DNA of 13,592 nucleotides from Geodermatophilaceae bacterium (GCA_013811975.1 JACCUF010000078.1:1-13592); one strand, 5' to 3'. Counted from the first letter of the stretch, positions 6,441 to 13,237 are shown. Notes: a model not told the origin generated them from the letters alone. Translations and numbers: made by a program.

Positions 6441-7640
6441 GTGGACCTGATCACCGAGTACCTCCTCCTCGGGCTGCGCTTTGACCGCCTCGAGTCCGGC
6501 TTCGTCGACGCGTACACCGGCGACCCGGCGCTGCGCACCCAGGTGGAGAACGAACCGGCTCCGCGTCCTGCCGAACTGCGGGTACGGGCCGGCGAGCTTC
6601 TGGCCGAACTGGACTCCAGCGGCCTGGCCCCCGAACGGGTGACCTTTCTGCGGGCTCAACTCACCGGCCTGCAGTGCAGTGCCAGAGTCATGTCAGCAGA
6701 GCCCGTCGGTTTCGTCGACGAGGTCTCCGCCTACTTCGACGTAGACATCGATCTCGGTGACGAAAGTCGTTATGTCGCAGCTCATTTTGAGCTTGATGTG
6801 TTGCTCCCGGGAAGCGGGACCCTCGCGCAGAGATATGCCGGCTATCGACGAACCGACGAGTGCCCTCCTGACCGGCTCGACGACGTCGTCCAGGCGATGT
6901 CCAGCCAACTGCGCGATCACGTACGGACCGAGTACGAGTTGCCACCGCATGAGACGGTCAGCTACCAGGTCGTGACCGATCAGCCGTGGTCCGGGTTCAA
7001 CTACTACCGGGGGGCCTGCCACTCCGACGTCGCCATCAATGCCGACCTGCCGCATCGGCTTACCCAACTGCCCCATCTGGTCGCCCATGAGTCCTACCCC
7101 GGGCATCACACCGAGCACTGTCGCAAGGAAGTCAGGTTGGTGGCCCGGGACCAGCACCTCGAACACACGATCTTCCTGGTGAACACTCCGGAGTGCCTGA
7201 TGGCAGAGGGGCTAGCCGATCTAGGCATCAGAGTGACCGTCGGCGAGGATTGGGGAGCCTGGACCGAGGAGATCCTGCAGGACCTGGGGCTCTCCGCCGA
7301 CGCTGAGCTCGCCCAGCGGGTGGCCAAGGCTGCCGCCCCACTCAACGATGTACGCCAGGATGCGGCAATTCTGTTGCACGACAGGGGGCGCGGACAGGAG
7401 GAAGTGCTGGACTATCTGCAGCGTTGGTCCCTTGTCTCCCGGGAACGCGCCCAGCAGTCGCTGCGCTTCCTCACCCATCCGTTATGGCGGGCATACACCT
7501 CGACCTACGTCGAAGGTCATCGCTTGCTGTCGTCCTGGCTGGATGCACGTCCTGAAGGCAATTCTGTTGGGGGCCAATTCCGGCGGCTCCTGGATGAGCC
7601 GCTGACCCCGGGCCGGATCGTGCAGGAAATGCGGCAGTGA
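6441..7640 (+). CDS. DUF885-like HExxPGHH putative metallohydrolase
   Basis: This 399-aa, probably cytosolic, protein has no signal peptide or membrane helix. The key feature is HESYPGHH at residues 216-223, the zinc-type motif of DUF885-like proteins (HExxPGHH), with a later MAEGLADLG (Glu256) that could supply another ligand. The rest looks helical, as in thermolysin-like or M32-type carboxypeptidases. Peptidase activity is likely but the substrate is unknown. The GTG start at 6441 gives the natural N-terminus; no strong Shine-Dalgarno sequence is present, and a weak CAGACT box (6427-6432) lies 8 nt upstream. The stop overlaps the start of the next ORF (GTGA at 7637-7640), so the two are translationally coupled. 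It lies in the place where M. tuberculosis carries other genes between Rv1086 and phoH2. It is shorter than many DUF885 proteins (~550 aa), so it may be a distinct subgroup. Confidence 0.75.
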   Translation: MDLITEYLLLGLRFDRLESGFVDAYTGDPALRTQVENEPAPRPAELRVRAGELLAELDSSGLAPERVTFLRAQLTGLQCSARVMSAEPVGFVDEVSAYFDVDIDLGDESRYVAAHFELDVLLPGSGTLAQRYAGYRRTDECPPDRLDDVVQAMSSQLRDHVRTEYELPPHETVSYQVVTDQPWSGFNYYRGACHSDVAINADLPHRLTQLPHLVAHESYPGHHTEHCRKEVRLVARDQHLEHTIFLVNTPECLMAEGLADLGIRVTVGEDWGAWTEEILQDLGLSADAELAQRVAKAAAPLNDVRQDAAILLHDRGRGQEEVLDYLQRWSLVSRERAQQSLRFLTHPLWRAYTSTYVEGHRLLSSWLDARPEGNSVGGQFRRLLDEPLTPGRIVQEMRQ

Positions 7641-7873
7641 ATCCTGTTCGTCGCAGGCGGCAAAGGCCGATTCAGCGGCTCCGGACTCGAGCTGCCTTCG
7701 CCGTCTCGTTGCTGGTTTTCTTGTTCACCGGAATCGTCCTCGTCGGAGACTTCTCGGCGCAGTGGTGGTTGCTCCTATTTCCCATCGCACTGCTCGCCGG
7801 TCCGGTCCTTGCTGTACTCCGGGAGGCCGGTGGTCGGCCAAGCGGTGACCGGCAGACCACCCCCGGGGGCTGA
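7637..7873 (+). CDS. Small two-helix membrane protein
   Basis: This 78-aa protein of unknown function has a strongly basic N-terminus (residues 4-18, many Arg). Two hydrophobic helices follow at about 19-37 and 43-61, then a polar tail. By the positive-inside rule both ends are cytoplasmic. The GTG start overlaps the TGA of the HExxPGHH gene by the four bases GTGA, a typical coupling arrangement. That overlap and the two clean membrane segments are the main support that it is real. It may serve as a membrane anchor or partner of the upstream protein, which is inference only. Confidence 0.7.
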   Translation: MNPVRRRRQRPIQRLRTRAAFAVSLLVFLFTGIVLVGDFSAQWWLLLFPIALLAGPVLAVLREAGGRPSGDRQTTPGG

Positions 7874-7955
7874 GGCGTTTCTCGCCGCGTGTCGGGCCGC
7901 GAGAGCGCGCAAAGCGTCGTACGGTCGCAGGCGACGGTGCCGGATGCACCGCCCT

Positions 7956-7961
7956 GGGAGG
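7956..7961 (+). promoter_or_regulatory. Shine-Dalgarno sequence that sets the phoH2 start
   Basis: GGGAGG lies 6 nt before the GTG at 7968. The open frame extends upstream to 7809, but this RBS and the PIN-domain start both point to 7968. A TACGGT at 7920-7925 is a possible -10 box for a leader of about 35 nt. Confidence 0.65.
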
Positions 7962-7967
7962 CCGCGC

Positions 7968-9263
7968 GTGACCGATCGCCGTACTTATGTCCTCGACACC
8001 TCGGTTCTGCTCTCCGACCCTGGAGCGCTGATGCGCTTCGCCGAACACGACGTGGTGCTGCCGCTCGTCGTGATCGGCGAACTGGAGGACAAACGCCACC
8101 ATCCCGAACTCGGCTGGTTCGCCCGCGAGTCGCTGCGGGTCCTCGACGACCTACGGATCCTGCATGGGCGACTGGACGCGCCGGTGCCGATCGGTCGGGC
8201 CGGCGGCACCATGCACGTCGAACTCAACCACTCCGATTCATCGGTGCTTCCGGCCGGATTCCGTAACGACGCCAACGACTCTCGGATACTCGCGGTGGCG
8301 CTGAACTTAGTCGCCGAGGGCCTCGATGTTGTTCTCGTCACCAAGGACATGCCGCTGCGGGTAAAGGCGGCATCCGTGGGGCTGGCCGCCGACGAGTACC
8401 GCGCGCACAATGCCCGCGACGCAGGCTGGACCGGCATGACCGAGCTCGATGTCAGCGGCGAGTATCTCGACCGGCTCTATGCCGAGGACCAGATCGAGCT
8501 GCCGCCCGAATCAGAGCTGCCATGCCACACGGGCTTGGTGTTGATCTCGCCACGCGGGTCGGCGCTGGGTCGGGTGACCGCGGACAAGCAGATCCATCTC
8601 GTACGAGGGGATCGCGACGCCTTTGGGCTGCATGGACGCTCAGCCGAACAACGGATCGCGCTGGACTTGTTGCTCGACCCGGAGATCGGCATCGTCTCAC
8701 TCGGTGGACGAGCTGGTACCGGCAAGTCCGCCTTGGCCCTCTGCGCAGGACTCGAGTCGGTCATGGAACGACGCGCGCACAAGAAGGTGGTCGTGTTTCG
8801 GCCGCTATATGCCGTCGGTGGCCAGGAACTCGGCTATCTCCCAGGCAGCGAGAGCGAGAAGATGGGTCCGTGGGCGCAGGCTGTGTACGACACCCTCGGT
8901 GCCCTTGTCAGTTCCGACATGGTTGACGAGATCACTGATCGCGGAATGCTCGAAGTCCTTCCGCTGACCCACATTCGCGGCCGATCCCTGCACGACTCGT
9001 TCGTGATCGTCGACGAAGCCCAGTCGCTGGAGCGCGGTGTCCTGCTGACTGTGCTGTCCCGGTTGGGCTCGGGCTCGCGAGTCGTACTGACCCATGACGT
9101 CGCGCAGCGAGACAACCTGCGAGTCGGCCGGCACGACGGGGTCACTGCGGTCATCGAGGCGCTGAAGGGTCATCCGCTTTTTGCCCATGTGACGCTGACC
9201 CGTTCCGAGCGGTCGCCGATCGCGGCATTGGTGACCGAGATGCTGGAGGACCTCCCGCTCTAG
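7968..9263 (+). CDS. phoH2: PIN-PhoH2 fusion: ribonuclease domain plus ATPase
   Basis: This 431-aa protein has two domains. Residues ~5-150 are a PIN RNase domain: VLDTSVLL with Asp10, acidic Glu38/Glu40, NDSRILAVAL with Asp101/Asp104, and VVLVTKD with Asp121/Asp127. Residues ~222-431 are a PhoH ATPase: GRAGTGKS Walker A at 247-254 and FVIVDEAQ Walker B with Asp349-Glu350, then THDVAQ (375-380) as a sensor-like motif. Mycobacterial PhoH2 proteins are RNA helicase/RNases and a stand-alone VapC-like toxin fusion. In some relatives a small upstream antitoxin-like ORF (PhoAT) exists, but no clear one is seen here. The GTG start is set by the Shine-Dalgarno at 7956-7961; an in-frame ATG at 7944 is less likely. 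It is the counterpart of Rv1095, and the fumarase gene further right (Rv1098c) fits the same neighbourhood. Confidence 0.92.
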   Translation: MTDRRTYVLDTSVLLSDPGALMRFAEHDVVLPLVVIGELEDKRHHPELGWFARESLRVLDDLRILHGRLDAPVPIGRAGGTMHVELNHSDSSVLPAGFRNDANDSRILAVALNLVAEGLDVVLVTKDMPLRVKAASVGLAADEYRAHNARDAGWTGMTELDVSGEYLDRLYAEDQIELPPESELPCHTGLVLISPRGSALGRVTADKQIHLVRGDRDAFGLHGRSAEQRIALDLLLDPEIGIVSLGGRAGTGKSALALCAGLESVMERRAHKKVVVFRPLYAVGGQELGYLPGSESEKMGPWAQAVYDTLGALVSSDMVDEITDRGMLEVLPLTHIRGRSLHDSFVIVDEAQSLERGVLLTVLSRLGSGSRVVLTHDVAQRDNLRVGRHDGVTAVIEALKGHPLFAHVTLTRSERSPIAALVTEMLEDLPL

Positions 9264-9292
9264 GCATCTGGTGACCGGGCTGACATGAACGG

Positions 9293-9322
9293 TTGCCTAG
9301 ATAGTCAGTTTAGCTTACCATC
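9293..9322 (+). promoter_or_regulatory. Promoter of the cupin-marR unit
   Basis: TTGCCT (9293-9298) and TACCAT (9317-9322) are separated by 18 bp and resemble a sigma-70-type promoter. The predicted start is near 9329, leaving a leader of about 28 nt to the ATG at 9357. One arm of the inverted repeat (9301-9310) lies in the spacer. Confidence 0.5.
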
Positions 9323-9342
9323 TGGTCAGGCGAACTGACTAT
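9301..9342. promoter_or_regulatory. Inverted-repeat operator, likely bound by the downstream MarR protein
   Basis: A perfect 10-bp inverted repeat, ATAGTCAGTT (9301-9310) and AACTGACTAT (9333-9342), flanks the -10 box. The arm centres are 32 bp apart, about three helical turns. A further GTCAG at 9325-9329 repeats the core 21 bp after the first (9304-9308) and pairs with CTGAC at 9335-9339. The second arm ends just before the Shine-Dalgarno AAGGGAG (9344-9350). MarR-family proteins commonly repress their own operon by covering the promoter; binding here is inferred. Confidence 0.6.
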
Positions 9343-9356
9343 TAAGGGAGATACTC

Positions 9357-9728
9357 ATGCCCGTTGCAACTCTGGCCGACGCACCGAAATTTACCTTCGG
9401 CGGTGCCGTTTTCCGGTCCTTGGCCGTGCCGTCCCGAGGATCGAACGCGCTGGCAATCTGGGCGTTGGAGCTGGTCCCCGGCATGATCGGAGAGGCTCAT
9501 AGTCTGGATTGCGAGGAAGTGTTGGTTATCCACAGCGGCCGGATCAGCGCGATGATCGGTCCGGACGAGGTGGACGCTGGGCCGGGCGATGCGGTGATCG
9601 TCCCTGCGCGCATGTCGTTCACTCTGCGGAACTCCTCCGCCGAACCAGTGCATGCGACCGCGATCACCTCGGCCGGGTTTCTAGCCACCCTGGGCGGCAA
9701 GACCATGACCCCGCCGTGGTCGCTCTGA
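9357..9728 (+). CDS. Single-domain cupin protein lacking most metal ligands
   Basis: This 123-aa cytosolic single-cupin barrel has cupin motif 1 around residues 42-61 (His48, Glu53/Glu54, then IHSGRI) and motif 2 around GPGDAVIVPARMSFTLRN (75-92). The HxH of motif 1 is reduced to one His (Leu50 in the second place), and the His expected in motif 2 falls at about Phe88. Metal-dependent dioxygenase chemistry is therefore doubtful, and a ligand-sensing or isomerase-like role is more plausible. The start is the ATG at 9357, with AAGGGAG at 9344-9350 and 6-nt spacing. The next gene (MarR) overlaps its end by 13 bp, so they form one unit behind the inverted-repeat promoter. The substrate may be the ligand of the regulator. 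Confidence 0.82.
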   Translation: MPVATLADAPKFTFGGAVFRSLAVPSRGSNALAIWALELVPGMIGEAHSLDCEEVLVIHSGRISAMIGPDEVDAGPGDAVIVPARMSFTLRNSSAEPVHATAITSAGFLATLGGKTMTPPWSL

Positions 9729-10216
9729 CCGATTCGAGGACGGTTGTTGGAGCGAACGGGCAATTGGCGCTCCCGGCGCTGCTGGCCCTGGCCTCGCGTG
9801 TGGTCACCGAAGCGGTGCACCTACGCCTGGCAGCTGAGGGTTTCGCGGACATCAGACCCGTGCATGGTTATGCCTTCTCCTTGATTGCCGTACGCGGCGG
9901 GGCCACCGGGGTCGAGATCGCCGCCCATCTCGGCATGACCAAACAGTCGGCCAAGGTCCTGATCGACCAACTCGAGGCGGCGGGTTATGTCACCCGGGAA
10001 CGGAGTCCGCGCGACGGCCGAGCCCGCGTGGTCAGGCTGACCGCTCGGGCCTGGGCATGCATCGAGGCCGGAACCCGGTTGTGGGCTCGGACCGAGGCTG
10101 ACGTGACCACAGCGCTCGGCAGCGCAGCGATCCAGACCACAAGGCTCACCTTGAATCAACTCATCAGCGCCTACGGCAGTCCTGACGAAGCGATCCCCCT
10201 GCGTCCCCCGCATTGA
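9716..10216 (+). CDS. MarR-family transcriptional regulator
   Basis: This 166-aa protein has the MarR layout: an N-terminal helical dimerisation region, then a winged helix at about residues 65-115 (TGVEIAAHLGMTKQSAKVLI, then LEAAGYVTRERSPRDGRARV as wing, then VRLT), and C-terminal helices. The Lys-Gln pair in the recognition helix (TKQS) is typical of this group. I chose GTG 9716, which overlaps the cupin by 13 bp and lets translation be coupled; a TTG at 9764 is an alternative. It probably controls its own operon through the ATAGTCAGTT repeat and responds to a small molecule handled by the cupin. The regulon and ligand are not visible. Confidence 0.82.
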   Translation: MVALTDSRTVVGANGQLALPALLALASRVVTEAVHLRLAAEGFADIRPVHGYAFSLIAVRGGATGVEIAAHLGMTKQSAKVLIDQLEAAGYVTRERSPRDGRARVVRLTARAWACIEAGTRLWARTEADVTTALGSAAIQTTRLTLNQLISAYGSPDEAIPLRPPH

Positions 10217-10270
10217 TTCGACGGTGTCGCAGCTGGGCTGCGTTTGGCCTTGCACCCGGTTTACCCGCTG

Positions 10271-10292
10271 TGCACCTAAGTCGAGAGGTGCA
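10271..10292 (+). repeat. Hairpin TGCACCT/AGGTGCA downstream of marR
   Basis: TGCACCT (10271-10277) and AGGTGCA (10286-10292) pair in a 7-bp stem with an 8-nt loop, 54 nt after the MarR stop. There is no T-run. It could end the cupin-marR transcript, or be part of the repeat cluster described next. Confidence 0.3.
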
Positions 10293-10315
10293 ATGCGCGT
10301 TGATCAGGTGCAATG
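10286..10315 (+). repeat. Two direct repeats of AGGTGCAATG, 20 bp apart
   Basis: AGGTGCAATG occurs at 10286-10295 and again at 10306-10315, starts exactly 20 bp apart. An inverted TGCACCT lies at 10271-10277. The cluster lies between marR and the AbiEi-like relic and overlaps the relic's 3' end. Function unknown. Confidence 0.4.
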
Positions 10316-10912
10316 TCTCGGTACCAGCAATGATGCGGACCAGCAATGTCGTGGCCGAGCGCGTGTCAGTTCGGTTGGCTTCTGGCCAGAGCGCGCTTCA
10401 TACGGGCGGCGACCAGGCCAGAATTCGCCCAGCACCTTTTTCTCCGGGTAACCGAAATCGCCTCTGCCGAGGAAGTAACCGCCGTGTGCATACACCGCGG
10501 TCTGGAGGTCAGGGCTGGGCAGTCGCGCCTCGGCAAGCAAGACTCGACTTCGGCTTTCCCCCACGCTCTCGCTGCGGCCGTCGGCGAAGTGCACGACTCG
10601 CGCGGCAGCCCTGCTGCCTCGCGTTCCGTGGATCCCGACCAGCGCTGCAACCAAGAGCTCCCGGGTCGTCAGGACGCTATGAAGTGCGTCATCGGCGGCG
10701 ATCACAGCCGGGACGAAGCCGATCAATCGTCCTAGGTCGAGCACGGTTCTGGTCGGATTGGTGACCGCGAAGCTGTCGACCAGGGTGACCTCGTCAGAGC
10801 GCAGCCGGGCGACATGACAGATCAGATTGCGATTCGAATCGGACTTCGCCGGCGGATTTCTTGTGACGTGCACAGCCGTAAGCGGTGTCGACCAGAGTGG
10901 CAACCCGTGCAT
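10304..10912 (-). pseudogene. Relic of an AbiEi-like / DUF559-type protein
   Basis: This 202-codon reading frame matches the middle of a common actinobacterial family (about 300 aa; N-terminal winged helix, central AbiEi-like region, C-terminal DUF559/Vsr-like endonuclease fold). Recognisable are DEVTLVDSFAVTNPTRTVLDLGR, a V-IAADDALH stretch, HFADGRSESVGESRSRVLL, the PSPDLQ motif and GDFGYPEKKVLGEF. In relatives GEF is followed by DGRxKYG; here it is WPGRRPYEA, and the C-terminal catalytic residues and end are lost. In-frame homology also continues upstream as SAAV (codons 10924-10913) to a TGA at 10927-10925, beyond which the N-terminal domain is missing. It is cut at both ends and has no own RBS, so it is most likely non-functional. 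It fills the 758-bp gap between marR and fumarase; the rest of that gap holds only short repeats. Confidence 0.65.
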
Positions 10913-10956
10913 GACCGCGGCGGATCACGGGTGCAGTGCACGTTAGGGCCGGCCCG

Positions 10957-10971
10957 CCGCCGCACAGGCGG
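10957..10971 (-). terminator. Possible hairpin terminator after fumarase
   Basis: CCGCC-(5-nt loop)-GGCGG sits 3 nt past the fumarase stop codon on the minus strand. The stem is only 5 bp and no T-run follows, so support is weak. Confidence 0.3.
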
Positions 10972-10974
10972 TTC

Positions 10975-12393
10975 TCAGGGGTGCGTCATGGACAAGACAT
11001 CGAGCGCGGCATCAAGTTGCTCCTCGGTGAGCTTGCCGTCCGCGACGTACCCACGTTCGAGCACGACCTCGCGGATAGTCTTCCGTTCGGCCAAGGACTG
11101 CTTGGCGACCTTCGCGGCCTCGTCGTACCCGATGTAGCGATTCAGCGGAGTGACGATCGACGGTGAGGACTCGGCGAACTCGAGGCAACGCTCTACGTCG
11201 GCCTCGATCCCGTCGATGCAGCGGTCGGCTAAGAGCCGGGAGATGTTGGCCAGCAACCGAATCGACTCAAGTAGATTGCGGGCGATGACCGGCAGCATCA
11301 CGTTGAGTTCGAAGTTTCCGGCCGACCCACCAAAGGCCACGGCCGCATCGTTGCCGATCACCTGAGCGACCACCTGGCAAACCGCCTCCGGGATGACCGG
11401 ATTGACCTTGCCGGGCATGATCGAGGAACCCGGCTGCAGGTCGGGCAGCCGGATCTCACCCAGCCCGGCCCGAGGACCCGAGCCCATCCAGCGCAGGTCG
11501 TTGGCGATCTTGTACAGCGAGATCGCGATCACCCGAAGTACTCCGGAGGCTTCGACCAGCGCGTCGCGGGAGGCTTGCGCCTCGAAATGGTCGCGTGCCT
11601 CGGTGAGCGGCAGGTCCATGTCCGCGGCCAGCGCGGCGATGACCTCACCGCCGAAGCCGGCAGGCGCATTGATGCCGGTCCCGACTGCGGTGCCGCCCAA
11701 CGGCAATTCACCGATCCGAGGAAGGGCAGCCCGTAACCGCTCGATCCCGAAGCGCACCGAGGCCGCGTACCCCCCGAACTCCTGCCCCAGGGTCACCGGC
11801 GTGGCATCCATGAGGTGGGTGCGGCCGGATTTGACCACTGAAGCGAATTCCTCGGCCTTGCGAGACAGCGATGCTTCGAGGTGCTCGAGGGACGGAATCA
11901 GTACCCGCACGATGGAGCGGGTCGCCGCGATGTGGATCGCCGCCGGGAATTGGTCGTTGGAGGAGAACGGGTCGTTCACGTCGTCGTTGGGATGCACCGT
12001 CGCGCCCTCGCCGAGCTTTTCGGCGGCCAATGTCGCGATGACCTCGTTGGCGTTCATGTTCGACGACGTACCCGAGCCGGTCTGGAAGACGTCGATCGGG
12101 AAGTGCGCGTCCCAATCGCCGCGGGCCACCTCGGCGGCCGAGTCGTGGATTGCCGTGGCCTTTGCAGGATCGAGCCGGCCAGCCTCCCCGCGCAAGCGGG
12201 CACTGGTGCCCTTGATCGAGGCGATCGCGCCGATCAGTTGTCGATCGATCCGCTGGCCGGATACCGGGAAGTTGTCGACGGCACGCTGGGTCTGGGCTCG
12301 GTACTTGGCCTGGGCCGGTACGGCGACCTGCCCCATCGAGTCGCGTTCGATCCTGACGTCCTGACCTGCCGGGCCGTCACGCTTGTCGATCAT
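10975..12393 (-). CDS. fumC: Class II fumarate hydratase
   Basis: This 472-aa cytosolic TCA-cycle enzyme interconverts fumarate and (S)-malate and works as a homotetramer. Visible motifs are IERDSMGQV near the start, GSGTSSNMNANEV (106-118), HPNDDVN (134-140) with SSND, KSGRTHLMDATP with His193 (equivalent of the general-acid/base His), and the family signature GSSIMPGKVNP (322-332) with the catalytic Ser on the mobile loop. One oddity is DPFSSND where relatives have a Gln before SSND. The ATG at 12393 gives the family length. In-frame GTG codons at 12411 (AGGAG 12427-12423, 11 nt away) and 12423 are possible alternatives. The long open frame upstream to 12933 runs antisense through the next gene and is not coding. 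It matches Rv1098c in the same neighbourhood. Confidence 0.95.
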   Translation of the reverse strand: MIDKRDGPAGQDVRIERDSMGQVAVPAQAKYRAQTQRAVDNFPVSGQRIDRQLIGAIASIKGTSARLRGEAGRLDPAKATAIHDSAAEVARGDWDAHFPIDVFQTGSGTSSNMNANEVIATLAAEKLGEGATVHPNDDVNDPFSSNDQFPAAIHIAATRSIVRVLIPSLEHLEASLSRKAEEFASVVKSGRTHLMDATPVTLGQEFGGYAASVRFGIERLRAALPRIGELPLGGTAVGTGINAPAGFGGEVIAALAADMDLPLTEARDHFEAQASRDALVEASGVLRVIAISLYKIANDLRWMGSGPRAGLGEIRLPDLQPGSSIMPGKVNPVIPEAVCQVVAQVIGNDAAVAFGGSAGNFELNVMLPVIARNLLESIRLLANISRLLADRCIDGIEADVERCLEFAESSPSIVTPLNRYIGYDEAAKVAKQSLAERKTIREVVLERGYVADGKLTEEQLDAALDVLSMTHP

Positions 12394-12455
12394 CTGCTCG
12401 ACCCTGTCCACTTCTCGGCTCACTCCTAACCCCACTCCGGGCTCGTGCGCGGTCG

Positions 12456-12461
12456 ACTCTA
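12456..12461 (-). promoter_or_regulatory. -10 box of fumC
   Basis: On the minus strand TAGAGT (12461-12456) lies about 63 nt before the ATG at 12393, with AGGAG in between. The leader would be about 55 nt, unlike the leaderless genes nearby. No convincing -35 box. Confidence 0.35.
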
Positions 12462-12510
12462 GTGAGGCCAGACAGCGCATGACCGAACTTCGTCTCGCGC
12501 AGGTGGCTCC

Positions 12511-12516
12511 TATCCT
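12511..12516 (+). promoter_or_regulatory. -10 box of the Gly/Pro/Gln-rich membrane-protein gene
   Basis: TATCCT, with a weak TTCGTC (12489-12494) 16 bp upstream, would give a leader of about 57 nt before the ATG at 12580. A second candidate is TACGGT at 12541-12546. The RBS GGAGG at 12568-12572 is 7 nt from the ATG. Confidence 0.4.
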
Positions 12517-12579
12517 GTAGCGCCCGAAGTCGCCTGCCGTTACGGTGTCGGCCGAGACGCGCAGATCGGAGGCCGAGGA

Positions 12580-13227
12580 ATGAGCCAACCCCCGTACGGT
12601 CCAAGTGGTTATGACCCCAATCAGGGTGGGCAGGACCCCAATCAAGGATACGGGCAACAGGGCGGCCAGCCGTATGACCCGCACCAGGGTTACGGCCAGC
12701 AGGGCAGCTACCCACAGCAGGGCAGCTACCCACAGCAGGGGGGATATGGGCAGCAGCCCGGGTACGGCGGGCCGGGTGGATACGGACAGCCACCGAAGAA
12801 GAACAACACCAACCTGATCATCGCCTCGATCGTGGCGGCCGTTGTGCTCATCGGCGGCGGGGTGGCCGCTTTCCTGTTGCTCGGCGGGGACGACGATCCG
12901 ACCACGACGGCAACGACCGACTCGAGCAGCCAAGTCGCCGGCGGGGCAACCCCCCCGGAACCCCCGAACACCCCTGAGGACACCGGCGGCGGCGGTGGTG
13001 GTTCCGGCGACGTTCCGGAGCCGGGCTCCTCCCCCGACGGACTCGGCGACGACCCGGTATTGGACGCGCTCGCCCAGGATTGCTTCGACGGCGACCTGGA
13101 GGCCTGCGATGACCTGTTCATCGAGTCACCGATCGATTCGGACTACGAGACCTATGGAAACACCTGTGGAGACCGGGTGCCGGAGGAGGAGGTGGCCGGA
13201 CGGCTCTGCACAACCATCTTCCCCTGA
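12580..13227 (+). CDS. Gly/Pro/Gln/Tyr-rich single-pass membrane protein with C-terminal Cys domain
   Basis: This 215-aa protein has four parts. Residues 1-74 are a low-complexity cytoplasmic region of GYGQQ/GSYPQQ-type repeats. One membrane helix lies at 79-101. An acidic Thr/Pro/Gly/Ser-rich linker (103-157) follows, including a GGGGGG run. Residues ~158-215 form a small domain with Cys168, Cys176, Cys196 and Cys210, spaced to form two disulfides outside the membrane. The C-terminal domain (LDALAQDCFDGDLEACDDLF, then SDYETYGNTCGDR) is a recurring actinobacterial module of unknown role. The start at 12580 is fixed by GGAGG at 12568-12572. It is divergent from fumC and is followed by a similarly rich, stop-interrupted frame. 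Orientation (N inside) is inferred from the KK preceding the helix. Confidence 0.85.
   Translation: MSQPPYGPSGYDPNQGGQDPNQGYGQQGGQPYDPHQGYGQQGSYPQQGSYPQQGGYGQQPGYGGPGGYGQPPKKNNTNLIIASIVAAVVLIGGGVAAFLLLGGDDDPTTTATTDSSSQVAGGATPPEPPNTPEDTGGGGGGSGDVPEPGSSPDGLGDDPVLDALAQDCFDGDLEACDDLFIESPIDSDYETYGNTCGDRVPEEEVAGRLCTTIFP
12703..12738 (+). repeat. Perfect 18-bp tandem duplication inside the low-complexity region
   Basis: An 18-bp unit (encoding GSYPQQ) at 12703-12720 is repeated without a mismatch at 12721-12738, giving residues 42-53. It is in frame and suggests recent slippage or unequal crossing-over, so copy number may vary between strains. Confidence 0.85.
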
Positions 13228-13237
13228 GGCGATTCAC

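Noticed and set aside
7809..7967. Upstream extension of the PhoH2 frame
   Set aside because: It overlaps the small membrane-protein gene and lacks PIN homology; a strong RBS precedes GTG 7968.
7874..7967. Possible small antitoxin-like ORF upstream of phoH2
   Set aside because: In the 94-bp gap no start with an RBS gives a credible product; the phoH2 leader only shows a possible -10 box and the Shine-Dalgarno.
11393..12364. 323-codon plus-strand frame opposite fumC
   Set aside because: The sense strand encodes a complete fumarase; the antisense frame has Ser/Ala/Arg-rich shadow composition and no RBS.
12580..12800. CRISPR- or repeat-array-like appearance of the repeated GGN/CAG segments
   Set aside because: The repeats are in-frame codons of a low-complexity protein region, without spacer structure.
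12394..12933. Upstream extension of the fumarase frame to 652 aa
   Set aside because: It runs antisense through a well-supported membrane-protein gene and its promoter, and the family starts near 12393.
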